Below, piece after piece: positions 4,784 through 13,796 of a DNA stretch of 36,158 nt. The notes beneath the pieces are model-generated. The model was given only the letters and a program-made list of their open reading frames with translations. It was not told the DNA's origin and made no database searches. The stretch spans positions 1 through 36,158 of IMG/VR virus record IMGVR_UViG_3300044730_001356; one strand, written 5' to 3'. Made by a program: the position numbers and the translations under genes. Numbering within the stretch: position 1 is the first letter of the stretch; each line of letters begins with the position of its first letter. This stretch comes from a virus.

Positions 4784-7399
4784 TCACACCTCGATCTGTT
4801 TAAAATCGTCCATTATCCGCGAGACATATTCCAGCGTTTCGTGCTTCGGGTCTCGCTTGCGTATCTCTGGCTCTATGTCCTTCCACCGTGGTCCATACTT
4901 GGCAATCCACTTGCGCACCCTGCCCGGTCCAGCGTTGTAAGCTGCTAGCGCTAGCTCTTCATCGCCGCCGAATTGCTTGAGCATCTTGTTTAGGTAGTAG
5001 GTGCCCATTGCGCGGTTGGTATCAGGGTCTTCTAGGTCGTAGTCCTCTAGCCCCATCTCTGCCGCCACCTCTTTTGCCGTATCCGGCATGAGCTGCATGA
5101 GGCCGCGTGCGCCCTTTGGGCTTACTGCCTTGGGGTTGCCCTTGGGGTTGTCCTTATCGGCGCTCTCTTGCTTAATTACTGCTTCTATTAACCTCTCAGA
5201 AGCACTAGGTTTTTTATCCGCTGGATTAGCTTCATCAGTCGGCATAGTCTTTGCCTCAGCTTTTAAGATTGCTTGGTTTAGTTTTGCTTCAAAGGGGTCG
5301 CGATATGTTTGATTGGCTTTATCCTGGGTACTTTGAGAATTTCGACCACTTGAAATTTCTTGTTGGCGCGTTTGTTGTTTTTGCTTTGCACTCCGTGAGC
5401 CACCAGAAACGTCTTGAGCAGAAAGTTCAGGATCTGAACCATCAGATCTCTCAGCTGCTTCAGAAGCCGCGATAGCGCCTAGCGCCTGATACGCTTTGAG
5501 TTGATTTGTCTTAGTCGCCGAACTGCGCAACACCTTCAGAAATTCAGGATCCGCAATTCCTTTAACCATCAACTGCTTAATCTCATCAGCAGTCTTTTTT
5601 GCTAGAAGTGATGTGCCATAAGATGCCATAGCAGCGGGCAGCCCAGAGCCGCTAAGAGCAGCCCCAGTTGAAAACATCCCAACAGTTGTGCTTCCCAGTT
5701 TCTCATAAAGCTCAAGAGGTCCCGTGCTTGCAAGCTTTCGCGCTACTGTGAAAAGGCTTGTTGCTGACTGTCCCTTGCTTGCAGCAGTCGCACGCCGTCC
5801 AATTTCTGAAACTGAATCTATATCCTTTAGAACTGCTTCCACTTCGCCTAAGTCTTTCCCAAATAGCGCTTTAAACTGCCCGCGCTTCTTCTCAAACTTG
5901 GCAAGCAGTCTGCCTCCATCCGTCTTGCCTCCCGCGCTCTTCTGAAGGTCATCAATAAGCGCATAGCGACCGAGATTTATCATCTCAGGTTCATTGCTAA
6001 ATGCTTTTGCAAATTGCTTTGCGCCCTCCTCGGTAGTTGTCACCTTGGCAGGGATTGAAGACTCTCTGAGGCGAAACTGACCGAATTCCCCTTTCTTGAA
6101 GATGTCCCCGACCGCACCCGAATCATAGGTTTGCTTAAATCTTGCAGTTTCTTTGATTGGTCCCGCTGCTATTCCTGCTGCTTTCTCGTCAAGATTAGAG
6201 CGTAGCGCCGCCATAATGGCAGATTCTGAGGCCGCTTGATTCGCATCAGCAGCGCCCTTCACCTCCCCTGCTGCTGACCTAAGTTTGAGATAGTCATCTA
6301 CAGAAAGCGCCGCCGCGCTTCTAGCGCCTTCATCCTTTGGAATTACATCATCGAGGTAATTCATCAGCTTGTTAGCTTTGCTGGATAGGCCCAGTGGCGT
6401 TTCATACGTCCTGCGCGCTGCAAGTACCGCATCATCCAAGCCGGTTACATTTATCTGAGCATCTCGTGGGAGCTGCTGCCAAATTTTTTCGACTGCCCTT
6501 TCTTTGTCTGCTACTAATGGCAAGCCTGATGTTCTTATGGCGTTGCCTAGCTCTGCTGGTGTTACGTTCTCCCCAAGGTAAACGCCTTTTAGCTTGCCTA
6601 GCATGTCCTCTTGAGTGCTTGCACGAAGGCCAAGCGCCTTGGCTATTTCGTTTGCTCCTTCACCTTGATTCATGACAGTTTGAAGACGAGCTGCACTAGG
6701 GGTCTGCGCCATCTCTGCGTAAGTCTTAGGCCCACTTAGGGCTAACGTGTCTCCTGTATCTAGTGCGGTGTTCAAAGCGCGTGCGCCATCATCCCCTGCT
6801 GACTCTAGAAGCTTCTCAAACGCAAGCGCCTTGCGCGCCTTGTCAGATACTAGAGGCGTGATAACTCTCCCACCAGCTTCTAAGATTCCTGGCCCAATCA
6901 TAGAGCCTAGAATATCCGCCCCTTCCGCGCCTATCTCCGCCCCTTTGTTGCCGTAAAAGGCCCCACCGATTGCCTCGCCCACTGGCCGCATTGCCTCGCC
7001 AGAAACTGCGCTTACTCCAGCCAGCCCTAAAGCTTTTGCAATCTGTCCAACTGCTGAATTGATTCCGAGCCCTGTCATGCTGCCTGGAACAAATTCACCT
7101 ATTTTGTGCGGTAGCGTGTCTTCTCCTAGCTTGGTTGAGTTCTCTCTTCCGCTTAGGTAGTCGAACGCGCTTCGCATGGTTCCGCCAAGCGTGGGAGTCA
7201 TCCCAAGCTTTTGATACCTTGCTAAAGCAGGATTCTGTAACCCTGCAAACAGGTCCACCAAGTCGCCTATTCCAGCAGTGCCAGAAAGCACGCCAGAAGC
7301 TGCCGCCTCTATGCCGCTTTCCCCACCCCAGAGCTGATCAAAATCAGGCCGCTCTCCAGCTGGCGTTGATTCCCAAAGCTCATCAAAGCTATCTGCCAT
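4784..7399 (-). CDS. Large ejection/internal virion protein with C-terminal lytic transglycosylase domain
   Basis: The ATG at 7399 is chosen because GAGGAAAG lies directly upstream; a TTG four codons earlier lacks this. The 871-aa product opens with a doubled FDxLW motif. It continues with long alanine/glycine-rich helical regions and ends with an SLT-type domain (last ~145 residues). In that domain VIKQES holds the likely catalytic glutamate, followed by GARGLMQLMP and ALAAYNAGPGRV. Such proteins are injected from podovirus virions to cleave peptidoglycan and help form the DNA channel. It follows two other internal-protein candidates in the late operon. Confidence 0.82.
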   Translation of the reverse strand: MADSFDELWESTPAGERPDFDQLWGGESGIEAAASGVLSGTAGIGDLVDLFAGLQNPALARYQKLGMTPTLGGTMRSAFDYLSGRENSTKLGEDTLPHKIGEFVPGSMTGLGINSAVGQIAKALGLAGVSAVSGEAMRPVGEAIGGAFYGNKGAEIGAEGADILGSMIGPGILEAGGRVITPLVSDKARKALAFEKLLESAGDDGARALNTALDTGDTLALSGPKTYAEMAQTPSAARLQTVMNQGEGANEIAKALGLRASTQEDMLGKLKGVYLGENVTPAELGNAIRTSGLPLVADKERAVEKIWQQLPRDAQINVTGLDDAVLAARRTYETPLGLSSKANKLMNYLDDVIPKDEGARSAAALSVDDYLKLRSAAGEVKGAADANQAASESAIMAALRSNLDEKAAGIAAGPIKETARFKQTYDSGAVGDIFKKGEFGQFRLRESSIPAKVTTTEEGAKQFAKAFSNEPEMINLGRYALIDDLQKSAGGKTDGGRLLAKFEKKRGQFKALFGKDLGEVEAVLKDIDSVSEIGRRATAASKGQSATSLFTVARKLASTGPLELYEKLGSTTVGMFSTGAALSGSGLPAAMASYGTSLLAKKTADEIKQLMVKGIADPEFLKVLRSSATKTNQLKAYQALGAIAASEAAERSDGSDPELSAQDVSGGSRSAKQKQQTRQQEISSGRNSQSTQDKANQTYRDPFEAKLNQAILKAEAKTMPTDEANPADKKPSASERLIEAVIKQESADKDNPKGNPKAVSPKGARGLMQLMPDTAKEVAAEMGLEDYDLEDPDTNRAMGTYYLNKMLKQFGGDEELALAAYNAGPGRVRKWIAKYGPRWKDIEPEIRKRDPKHETLEYVSRIMDDFKQIEV

Positions 7400-8609
7400 A
7401 TCTTTCCTCAAACAGCCGTTTAGCTTCTTCCTTTGAGGCTCCGCTTCTCTTTAGCTGTGCAATGAACTCTTGAGGCGACAGCTGCTCCTCGCTTGCCCCG
7501 CGCTTGTCGGCACCTCCGCCTGTAAACTCTTCCCAGCTTGGCGCTGCCCCTAGTGGTGACACCTTGCGCCTTTCGTACCCGCGCTCTTCAGCTAGTCCCT
7601 CATAAAATCCGCGAGTATCCTCGTAGCGTGAGCGCTGCGCCGTGTAAGCTCTCCCAGCCAATCGTTTAATACCGTCGCGCACCTCGTCACTAAGTGCCGT
7701 CCCTGATTTTAGAGCCTTGTTAAGCTCTCCGCGCCATGCGTCCGGTATGCTCTGCGATAGCGCTACTGCTTTTTGCTCACCCTCTCTTACCGCCATTCCC
7801 GGTTCAATCATCTGAATTGAACGCCGCACCAGCTCTTGATCGCTCACTGCTGACTTGTCTTTAAGTGCCTCTTTGAGCGCGTCAGCCGACGATTTTACAG
7901 CCGAGAATTCTTTATATTCTGGCGAACCTGTAAACTCTTTACGAAGTGAATCTAGATCTGTCTGTTTCTTGCTCCCTGCTGGGCCCTCTGCCGCCAGCTC
8001 CCCAGCCTTCTTAGCTTTCGCCTCTTTCTCTATAAAGGTTAGAGCTTCTGGGCTGCGCTTCAGCTCAGTCTCTAGCCGCATCTTCTCCATCTCAGCCGCG
8101 AGCGCTTCCCGAATCTTGGCCTTTTCTTCCTCCTGTGACTTCTCAAGCAGCGCGCCTAGCATTTCTGTCTTCATTGCCTTGGCGGTAAAGCCATCTGGCC
8201 TTTCTTCTGAGGAGAACTTACCAAGGAGCGCCTCAGCTAATGGGCTGCCCTGTGGGGCCTTGGTATTGTCTTCAAGGATAGCCGCGTACTGATTACCATC
8301 AGCTACAGGCCCTACCCCCTTGGGCTGCAAGCTTGCTTCAAGCTGGCGCAAAATGGGGCTCTGCTTGGTATCCTTGTAATACTCATCTTGCGCGTTCTCT
8401 TTCGCTTGCTTGAGCATGTAGTTGGTTAGCAAGCCCTTCACGAACGGCAGCGCGAACTGCTCAAAGCCGCTCACCTTGCGGTTACCCCAAGCGCTTGGGC
8501 CGGTGTCTAGCTGTGACAGATTCTTGGCACTGGCAAATAGAGGCTCATCAGCAAGATAGCTGCTCTCATCGCCAAGATTCCCCGCCATTAGCTCGTAAAT
8601 GCTCGCCAT
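7389..8609 (-). CDS. Probable internal virion (ejection) protein (406 aa)
   Basis: This is a long, charged, mostly helical protein. Residues 150-215 are very E/K/A-rich and probably coiled coil (EEEKAKIREALAAEMEKMRL), and the C-terminal part is basic and helical. There are no cysteines or enzyme motifs. It lies directly upstream of the transglycosylase-bearing ejection protein (11-base overlap) and downstream of two low-complexity virion genes, the usual place of internal core proteins in podoviruses. The role is inferred from position and composition. Confidence 0.6.
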   Translation of the reverse strand: MASIYELMAGNLGDESSYLADEPLFASAKNLSQLDTGPSAWGNRKVSGFEQFALPFVKGLLTNYMLKQAKENAQDEYYKDTKQSPILRQLEASLQPKGVGPVADGNQYAAILEDNTKAPQGSPLAEALLGKFSSEERPDGFTAKAMKTEMLGALLEKSQEEEKAKIREALAAEMEKMRLETELKRSPEALTFIEKEAKAKKAGELAAEGPAGSKKQTDLDSLRKEFTGSPEYKEFSAVKSSADALKEALKDKSAVSDQELVRRSIQMIEPGMAVREGEQKAVALSQSIPDAWRGELNKALKSGTALSDEVRDGIKRLAGRAYTAQRSRYEDTRGFYEGLAEERGYERRKVSPLGAAPSWEEFTGGGADKRGASEEQLSPQEFIAQLKRSGASKEEAKRLFEERYGR

Positions 8610-8618
8610 AATTCCCCT

Positions 8619-9674
8619 TTAGCTTGCCAGCCCTGCCGCTGCTGCCCCTGCTACGCCCCACCATGGATTCATTGATTGGCCCTTGGGCGTTGCTTGATTA
8701 ACCGCGATTTGCGCGCCCGTAGTGGCTGCAAGGTAGTCATTGAAGCTCATGCCGGTGCCCCGGTAATTGTTCGGGTCATTCTCAGCCCCGCCACCGCCGC
8801 CGCCAGGCGTGCGCTTAACCTGCATCTGACCTTGAATCTGCTGCTGCTGTAGCGCCGCCTGGTTGCCAAACTGAGCATCTGAGCCGAGCATAGGACTCTG
8901 AGCGCCACGGAATAGGTTAGCTTCATTAAGCGGCTGATAACGCCGCGCCAGCTCATCAGACAGCTGGTTATTATACCCGCCCCATTGCTGGTTGTAGATG
9001 TTAGACACGTCATTGATGCCGCTGCTCCTTGCTTGCATTGCAAGGTTGCCAAAGGCTGAAGCGTTCTGCGCGCCCTGGCCCATGGCAGAAAGCAGGTTTC
9101 CGCGCCGTGCGTCTGCTTGAGACTGCTCTAGCCTAGTCTTCTCTTGGTTGTAGAGCTGCGAGCCGATAGGGATACCCCGGTTATACATCTGCTGTTCGAA
9201 GTCATCCATTTGAGCTTTCATATCCCCGCCCATGCGAGCCTCAAAGTCCTGGTTCGCTAGGTCTATTTGCTCTTGACGGTACTTGTTCCAGTCTTGAGGG
9301 TTGAACTGCGCTGCAATGTTTGAGAAGTCAGGGCCTTCAGGCCGCTCAAATTGGCTGAAATCGAAAGGCTGCTGAGTGTTCTGAATAGCCTGATCTATCG
9401 CTCCCTGCTGAGCGCCTTGCAGATTAAGATCCGCCGCCCTAGTACGGTTGATCAGCTCGTTCTGCTGACGGTTAAGAAAGCTATTGCGCCTAGGGGCTAG
9501 TGGCCCCTGCCCGCCGCCCTTCTTGGCCGGTGCATTCTTCTTGGTCAGGTAGGCAATGCGGGTGTTAATTTTATCCGCATTACCCTCACCCGCCTTGAGC
9601 TTAGCCTTTAGCCGGTCAATCTCAGGAGGCTTAGAAAGTATGCCTTTCCCCTTTGGTGCTGGTTTCTGTGCCAT
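8619..9674 (-). CDS. Gln/Gly-rich probable internal virion protein (351 aa)
   Basis: The N-terminus is basic (MAQKPAPKGKGILSKPPEID), then a helical hairpin runs (RLKAKLKAGEGNADKINTRI, then AYLTKKN). After it come glutamine-, asparagine- and alanine-rich helices (about 60-260). The protein ends in a glycine tract and a hydrophobic alanine-rich tail (GVAGAAAAGLAS) that could insert in membrane. The GILSKPP motif and the hairpin recur in the upstream neighbour (9684-10592), pointing to an old duplication. It is probably a virion/ejection component; exact role unknown. Confidence 0.6.
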   Translation of the reverse strand: MAQKPAPKGKGILSKPPEIDRLKAKLKAGEGNADKINTRIAYLTKKNAPAKKGGGQGPLAPRRNSFLNRQQNELINRTRAADLNLQGAQQGAIDQAIQNTQQPFDFSQFERPEGPDFSNIAAQFNPQDWNKYRQEQIDLANQDFEARMGGDMKAQMDDFEQQMYNRGIPIGSQLYNQEKTRLEQSQADARRGNLLSAMGQGAQNASAFGNLAMQARSSGINDVSNIYNQQWGGYNNQLSDELARRYQPLNEANLFRGAQSPMLGSDAQFGNQAALQQQQIQGQMQVKRTPGGGGGGAENDPNNYRGTGMSFNDYLAATTGAQIAVNQATPKGQSMNPWWGVAGAAAAGLAS

Positions 9675-9683
9675 GTTCCGCCC

Positions 9684-10592
9684 TTAATTCTGAGGAGGTT
9701 TCGAGAGAATTCCAACAGGTTTTCTGTTCACGCGCTGAGTATTCGGGCCGTAGCCCCCGCCTCTAATCTGGTTACCTTGGACCTGCGTTTGCATAGGAGC
9801 AGGAGCCCCAAACTTTGAGAACCTATCTGCGCCCATACCACCGCCTCGGAACCAATCTCCTTGAACAGGCTGCTGCGGCGCCTGGTACCCTGGCTGATTA
9901 AACCGATCCATCCCCATACCCTGACCACGAAAATAGTCAGGGCCCTGCGCCGTTGGGCGCTGCATAGGATTGGAGCCAGGAGGCAGAGCAAAGCCGGGAT
10001 CAATGTTCTGGCCCGGTGTTGGACGCTGCATGGGAGGAGGCTGGTTAGGATTAAAACCGATATACTTTCCCTCTTGCTGCAATCGTCTGATTTGCTCTTG
10101 TTGCTGCTGCAACCCGCCAGGCATAGGACCATCCCTGCCAGCAATGAAAGCTGCATCTCGCACGCCAGCCTTGCTAGGGTCCTGATAGTTAGGCGCTGAA
10201 GGGTCGAAATACTGCGGTCCCTGGTTCGGGTGCCCTTTATCAAAGCCTACGCCGCCTTTCGCCCCGTAAGGATTCATAGGAGACTGACCATTCCAAGTAG
10301 TTCCGCCGTTGCTCATCTGGCCGCCTACGGCATTCCAAGGCTGCTGCGTTCTCATGGCATCCTGCCCTCCTGGCCCTACTTGCCCCGCAATATTTTGATA
10401 GCCCTGTTGAGGCTGCCGCTGCGCTTGCCTGATAAGATAGTTATCGCGCTGAGCTTGCCGCTCGGGATTCCCGACGCTGCCCTGCTGCCCCTGCAAGTAA
10501 TCCATGCGCTTCTGCTGCCGCGCAGTGCCGCCCTGATTGCCAGCCATCTTTTCTTGCAATGCTCTGATCTCTCTGTTTCGTCCTGCTACCAT
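9684..10592 (-). CDS. Gln/Gly/Pro-rich virion protein with tandem repeats (302 aa)
   Basis: It opens with a short helical hairpin (REIRALQEKMAGNQGGTARQ to MDYLQGQQG) resembling the one near the start of the next gene. A long disordered-looking Q/G/P/N-rich body follows. Residues 217-286 hold three imperfect repeats of about 27 residues (FRGQGMGMDRF, FRGGGMGADRF, IRGGGYGPN). The protein ends GILSKPPQN. It sits between the neck/hub gene and internal-protein candidates. A flexible virion or ejection role is inferred; no enzyme motif is present. Confidence 0.6.
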   Translation of the reverse strand: MVAGRNREIRALQEKMAGNQGGTARQQKRMDYLQGQQGSVGNPERQAQRDNYLIRQAQRQPQQGYQNIAGQVGPGGQDAMRTQQPWNAVGGQMSNGGTTWNGQSPMNPYGAKGGVGFDKGHPNQGPQYFDPSAPNYQDPSKAGVRDAAFIAGRDGPMPGGLQQQQEQIRRLQQEGKYIGFNPNQPPPMQRPTPGQNIDPGFALPPGSNPMQRPTAQGPDYFRGQGMGMDRFNQPGYQAPQQPVQGDWFRGGGMGADRFSKFGAPAPMQTQVQGNQIRGGGYGPNTQRVNRKPVGILSKPPQN

Positions 10593-12214
10593 AACTCTCC
10601 CGCCTCTTCGATATACGCCGTTGCTGCGTAAATACTCTGATTCTGTGTTGTGCTGCTCCCTGACTTAGCTTTCTGCGTGAATTGAAAGCTCACGCCGCCG
10701 CCCTGCCCTGAAGCCCCTATTACCGGATGATATTGGTTAGCTGTTTCCGCCGCGCCGTCATTCTGACCATCGCCGTAGTTTGCAGGGTTAACCTGAGTAA
10801 CCATGCTCTGCGTGTACCAGCCAAGCGGCGAATTATAATCGCTGTAGTCGAATATAGCGCGCACCTTCTCGAAGTAGCCTGAGATGGTATTCTCAAACCA
10901 CACGCGCACTGAATTAACTTTGTTGCCAACCCCTTCAAATGGCGCGAAATAGGGAGTTTTCCAACTTGTTTCTATGGGGATCGTGCCGTGCAGCGTTGTA
11001 ACATCAATAGCTTTTGCAGTGTCTAGTTGCAGGATTGAGCCAATTCCTGGGAAATAAAACGCTTTCGGCGCACCGGTTCCAAGTATATCCAACTCCTGAG
11101 CGCCGCAAATTGTATTAGTTGGGGGCATTGCCCAAAAGGTGAAGCACTTAAGCCTTTTGTTATAAACAAACCAGCCAAAGTAATTATCAGTGACAGCCGT
11201 ATAATAGCCGTAGTTTGCCCAAGAAAAAATGTTGAACGTGGTCGCGCTTCCGCTTGCAACCATACACACAATTGAGTCCATTTCGCTGATATACCAGCAG
11301 CTATTGGGTGCAAAAGCTTTCCATATGTTTTGCACATCTTTAGTGGGGCTATTTTCGTATGCGCTTTGAGCACCGCCTAAAAGGAGGTCTTTAAACCAAT
11401 AGCAATAATCTTCAGACGCTACGAATATATCGCCATCAATTTCAGCAAATACATTCGGGCCGCGAATCGACGGCATGTTGTAATTACCGACTAGCGACCA
11501 GTTCGCACTTCCGGGGCTATCCCCTGCATACACAAGCACCTTTCCGCCAGTGCCAAAGATAGCAAATAGCGCATCGTTACCGGTGCCAGTCTGACCAGAG
11601 ACGGAAAACATTCTTCTTATGCTCTGCCCGTCAAGAAGCGATTGCATGTCAAACACATTTGCGATTGGCATATTGCCGCGAATCTGCCCAACGCTCCCAT
11701 AATTGATGACTGTGCCATCTGCGTAATAAAGCCGAGACTTATGCGAGCAAGCGCAATCAATATTATCTAGCGGGATATTTGCCGGATCTGGAAGCAGCCC
11801 CGTTACATTAGTGTAAGCGGTAAATGGGCTGGTTTTAATTCTTGGCCGCCTCGCCCCTATAAGCATATCTAGATCGCCATGCTTGCAGGTCGTTAAATTG
11901 CTATTAGCTGCGCCACCTATGTTTCCAAGCAGCGCGCCAGTGTCCAGCCGGTAATATGTACCATCAAGCAAAAGTGCGATCCTTTGCCCACCAGCGCCTA
12001 AAGTAGTTGAATCAAACCAGACCACGCTGGTCGTAGGGAGTGCCGCTTGATAAGCCAACTGCGCCACTGCTGGACGCATCTGCAAGCGACTATTTTTAAA
12101 ATAGTAATTCGTCAGCTCGCGAGCTTGAAGCGAATCCACAGACAGATTGAACTGCTCAACAGTGTTGAGGCCATTCATGGGTAAAGGTATTGGGACGCGC
12201 TTATTTCTTCCCAT
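10586..12214 (-). CDS. Probable virion neck/hub protein, beta-propeller-like (542 aa)
   Basis: The start at 12214 follows GGAAGGGGGC; an in-frame ATG 132 bases earlier lies inside the previous gene. The N-terminus (LPMNGLNTVEQFNLSVDSLQ, then ARELTNYYF...LQMRP) follows a pattern common in short-tailed phages: a 'G-L-N-T' segment, an 'A-x-x-L-T-N' helix and an arginine before the first blade. The body is strand-rich with repeating glycine/tryptophan turns, suggesting a propeller. Such proteins cap the portal/adaptor or stabilise packaged DNA (P22 gp10-like role). The function is inferred from pattern and place. Confidence 0.6.
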   Translation of the reverse strand: MGRNKRVPIPLPMNGLNTVEQFNLSVDSLQARELTNYYFKNSRLQMRPAVAQLAYQAALPTTSVVWFDSTTLGAGGQRIALLLDGTYYRLDTGALLGNIGGAANSNLTTCKHGDLDMLIGARRPRIKTSPFTAYTNVTGLLPDPANIPLDNIDCACSHKSRLYYADGTVINYGSVGQIRGNMPIANVFDMQSLLDGQSIRRMFSVSGQTGTGNDALFAIFGTGGKVLVYAGDSPGSANWSLVGNYNMPSIRGPNVFAEIDGDIFVASEDYCYWFKDLLLGGAQSAYENSPTKDVQNIWKAFAPNSCWYISEMDSIVCMVASGSATTFNIFSWANYGYYTAVTDNYFGWFVYNKRLKCFTFWAMPPTNTICGAQELDILGTGAPKAFYFPGIGSILQLDTAKAIDVTTLHGTIPIETSWKTPYFAPFEGVGNKVNSVRVWFENTISGYFEKVRAIFDYSDYNSPLGWYTQSMVTQVNPANYGDGQNDGAAETANQYHPVIGASGQGGGVSFQFTQKAKSGSSTTQNQSIYAATAYIEEAGELW

Positions 12215-13796
12215 TGCTTGGCCCCCTTCCGGTGCGTGGTATTGGCTTAGTAGGCGCTGGAGCAGCAACAGGAGCCGCTTGAGCGCCGCCAAAACCTGCT
12301 TGTGATAAATAGGCTTTAAGGTTGGCTTGAAAGGCTGCTTCGCCATTGGCTTTAGGGTCCTCCGGTGCTGCTAAATAAGCCGCTTTAGTTTTGAAGATTT
12401 CATAGTCCTGATCTGAGTCGATCATTCCCTGCTTTTTAAGCTCATCTACATACTGCGTTGCATTGGCCGTATTCATGCCAAACTTAGCCGCTAATGCGCG
12501 TGCGTTTCTGAAGGCGTCTTCATCGTTTTTCGCGCCCTGCATTGCCGCATTTACCATGTAACTTGTGATAGAATCCCGCGTGCCCTCTTTGAAATCGCCG
12601 GAAGCCATTGCCGCCGACCAGCCGACCGGCATCAGTAGAGAGGTCAGCTCAGCCGTGTTGATTCCCTTGTTTGTAGTATCAATCTCGTTGTACCTGCGCT
12701 CTCCCTTGCCATCAGCATTAGCAAGCCGCGCACCGCCATCAGCACCAAAGTTAAACTTCTGCCCGTTGCCTAAGTCTAGGTTGTACTCAGGGTCTAATAT
12801 TCCCTGCTTGGTCATGTACTTGCGCACTCGGTCCCGGTAGAGCTGCGCGCCTGATTTCGTAGAACCCCAGACAAGCTTGTCCACCATTGCAGCGGGGCCG
12901 CCTGTAAAAGGATTCATATGTCTAGCGATTCCCGGCTGATTAGCGCCAGGGGGGGCATACTTAGTAGTGAATCCGGGAACGGAGGTCTGCCTCAGCTCAT
13001 CATCGGTTAGGTTAGTGCCGTAGCCGCCTTTAAGCTTATTGCGGGCCTTTGCGCTTTGGTATGCCGCATATGCTGCAATGATTGCCGCTAGGTAAGGCGC
13101 TGCCGCTGAGAGAGTCCCGGAAACGGTGCTGCCGCCTGTTGCGGTGGTCTGCGTTGCGGCTGTCGTAGCCCCTACCTCTGCCGCTGCTGCGGGGGCTGAT
13201 GCCGCTGCGCTGGTTGCCGCTACCTCTGCCGCCGCCGTTGGGGCAGTTCCAAGAATAGAAGAATTCGCCGCAAATAAAGTGCTTCCATTCACCCCCGTTG
13301 CCACGGGAGTAAATCCCGCAGGAACAGCAGAGGCCGAGGCTGCTGGAACAGAAAAAAGGCCCCCTCCCAACGCCGATGAGCCAGCCGGAAGCGATCCAAG
13401 CCCTGCGGCGCTGGCACTTGCCGCACTTGCTGCCGCTGGTGCTGCTGCGCTTGCTGCTGGCGTAGCTGCTACCGTTGTTGTTTCGGCAGCCTTCATCCCC
13501 AGCTGTTGTAAAATGTAGTCTTTTACTGGCCCAACTACCTGCTTTTGAATAATGGGGCCAAGTACTTTTTCCGCTCCCCACTTAGCCGCAAGCGTTGCCA
13601 ATAGCGCCGCGATTCCTTGCCCTGTGCTGCCACCAGAGCCGCCCCCACCGCCGCCACTGCTAGCACTATCAAGCGCCGCGTCAGCCTCTTCTGCTGACTT
13701 GCCCTGCGAGGCATAGAGCTTGCGCAAGTAGTCCCGTAGCGCGTCATTAAACTGCTGCGGGTTGTAACCTGACTGTGCTGGCTGCTGTGTCGCCAC
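12201..13796 (-). CDS. Alanine-rich virion protein with membrane-like segment (531 aa)
   Basis: It starts with GTG in a TAGTG overlap, after GGAGGG. The N-terminus is helical (NPQQFNDALRDYLRKLYASQ), followed by a glycine tract (about 48-60) and roughly 130 residues dominated by Ala, Ser and Thr. A hydrophobic stretch (AAPYLAAIIAAYAAYQSAKA) comes near residue 235. The C-terminal 280 residues are more globular. The composition suits a protein injected through the envelope, or a flexible tail component. It lies between the head-tail adaptor and the hub gene. No family is recognised with confidence. Confidence 0.55.
   Translation of the reverse strand: MATQQPAQSGYNPQQFNDALRDYLRKLYASQGKSAEEADAALDSASSGGGGGGSGGSTGQGIAALLATLAAKWGAEKVLGPIIQKQVVGPVKDYILQQLGMKAAETTTVAATPAASAAAPAAASAASASAAGLGSLPAGSSALGGGLFSVPAASASAVPAGFTPVATGVNGSTLFAANSSILGTAPTAAAEVAATSAAASAPAAAAEVGATTAATQTTATGGSTVSGTLSAAAPYLAAIIAAYAAYQSAKARNKLKGGYGTNLTDDELRQTSVPGFTTKYAPPGANQPGIARHMNPFTGGPAAMVDKLVWGSTKSGAQLYRDRVRKYMTKQGILDPEYNLDLGNGQKFNFGADGGARLANADGKGERRYNEIDTTNKGINTAELTSLLMPVGWSAAMASGDFKEGTRDSITSYMVNAAMQGAKNDEDAFRNARALAAKFGMNTANATQYVDELKKQGMIDSDQDYEIFKTKAAYLAAPEDPKANGEAAFQANLKAYLSQAGFGGAQAAPVAAPAPTKPIPRTGRGPSNGKK

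Noticed and set aside
7855-8292. Plus-strand Ser/Ala-rich frame of 145 codons
   Set aside because: It lies wholly antisense to the 406-aa virion protein, has low complexity and no SD.
13126-13518. Long plus-strand alanine/valine-rich frame opposite the alanine-rich virion gene
   Set aside because: It is the antisense image of a GC-rich repetitive region (Ala codons read as Ala/Val on the other strand), has no SD and breaks the operon order.
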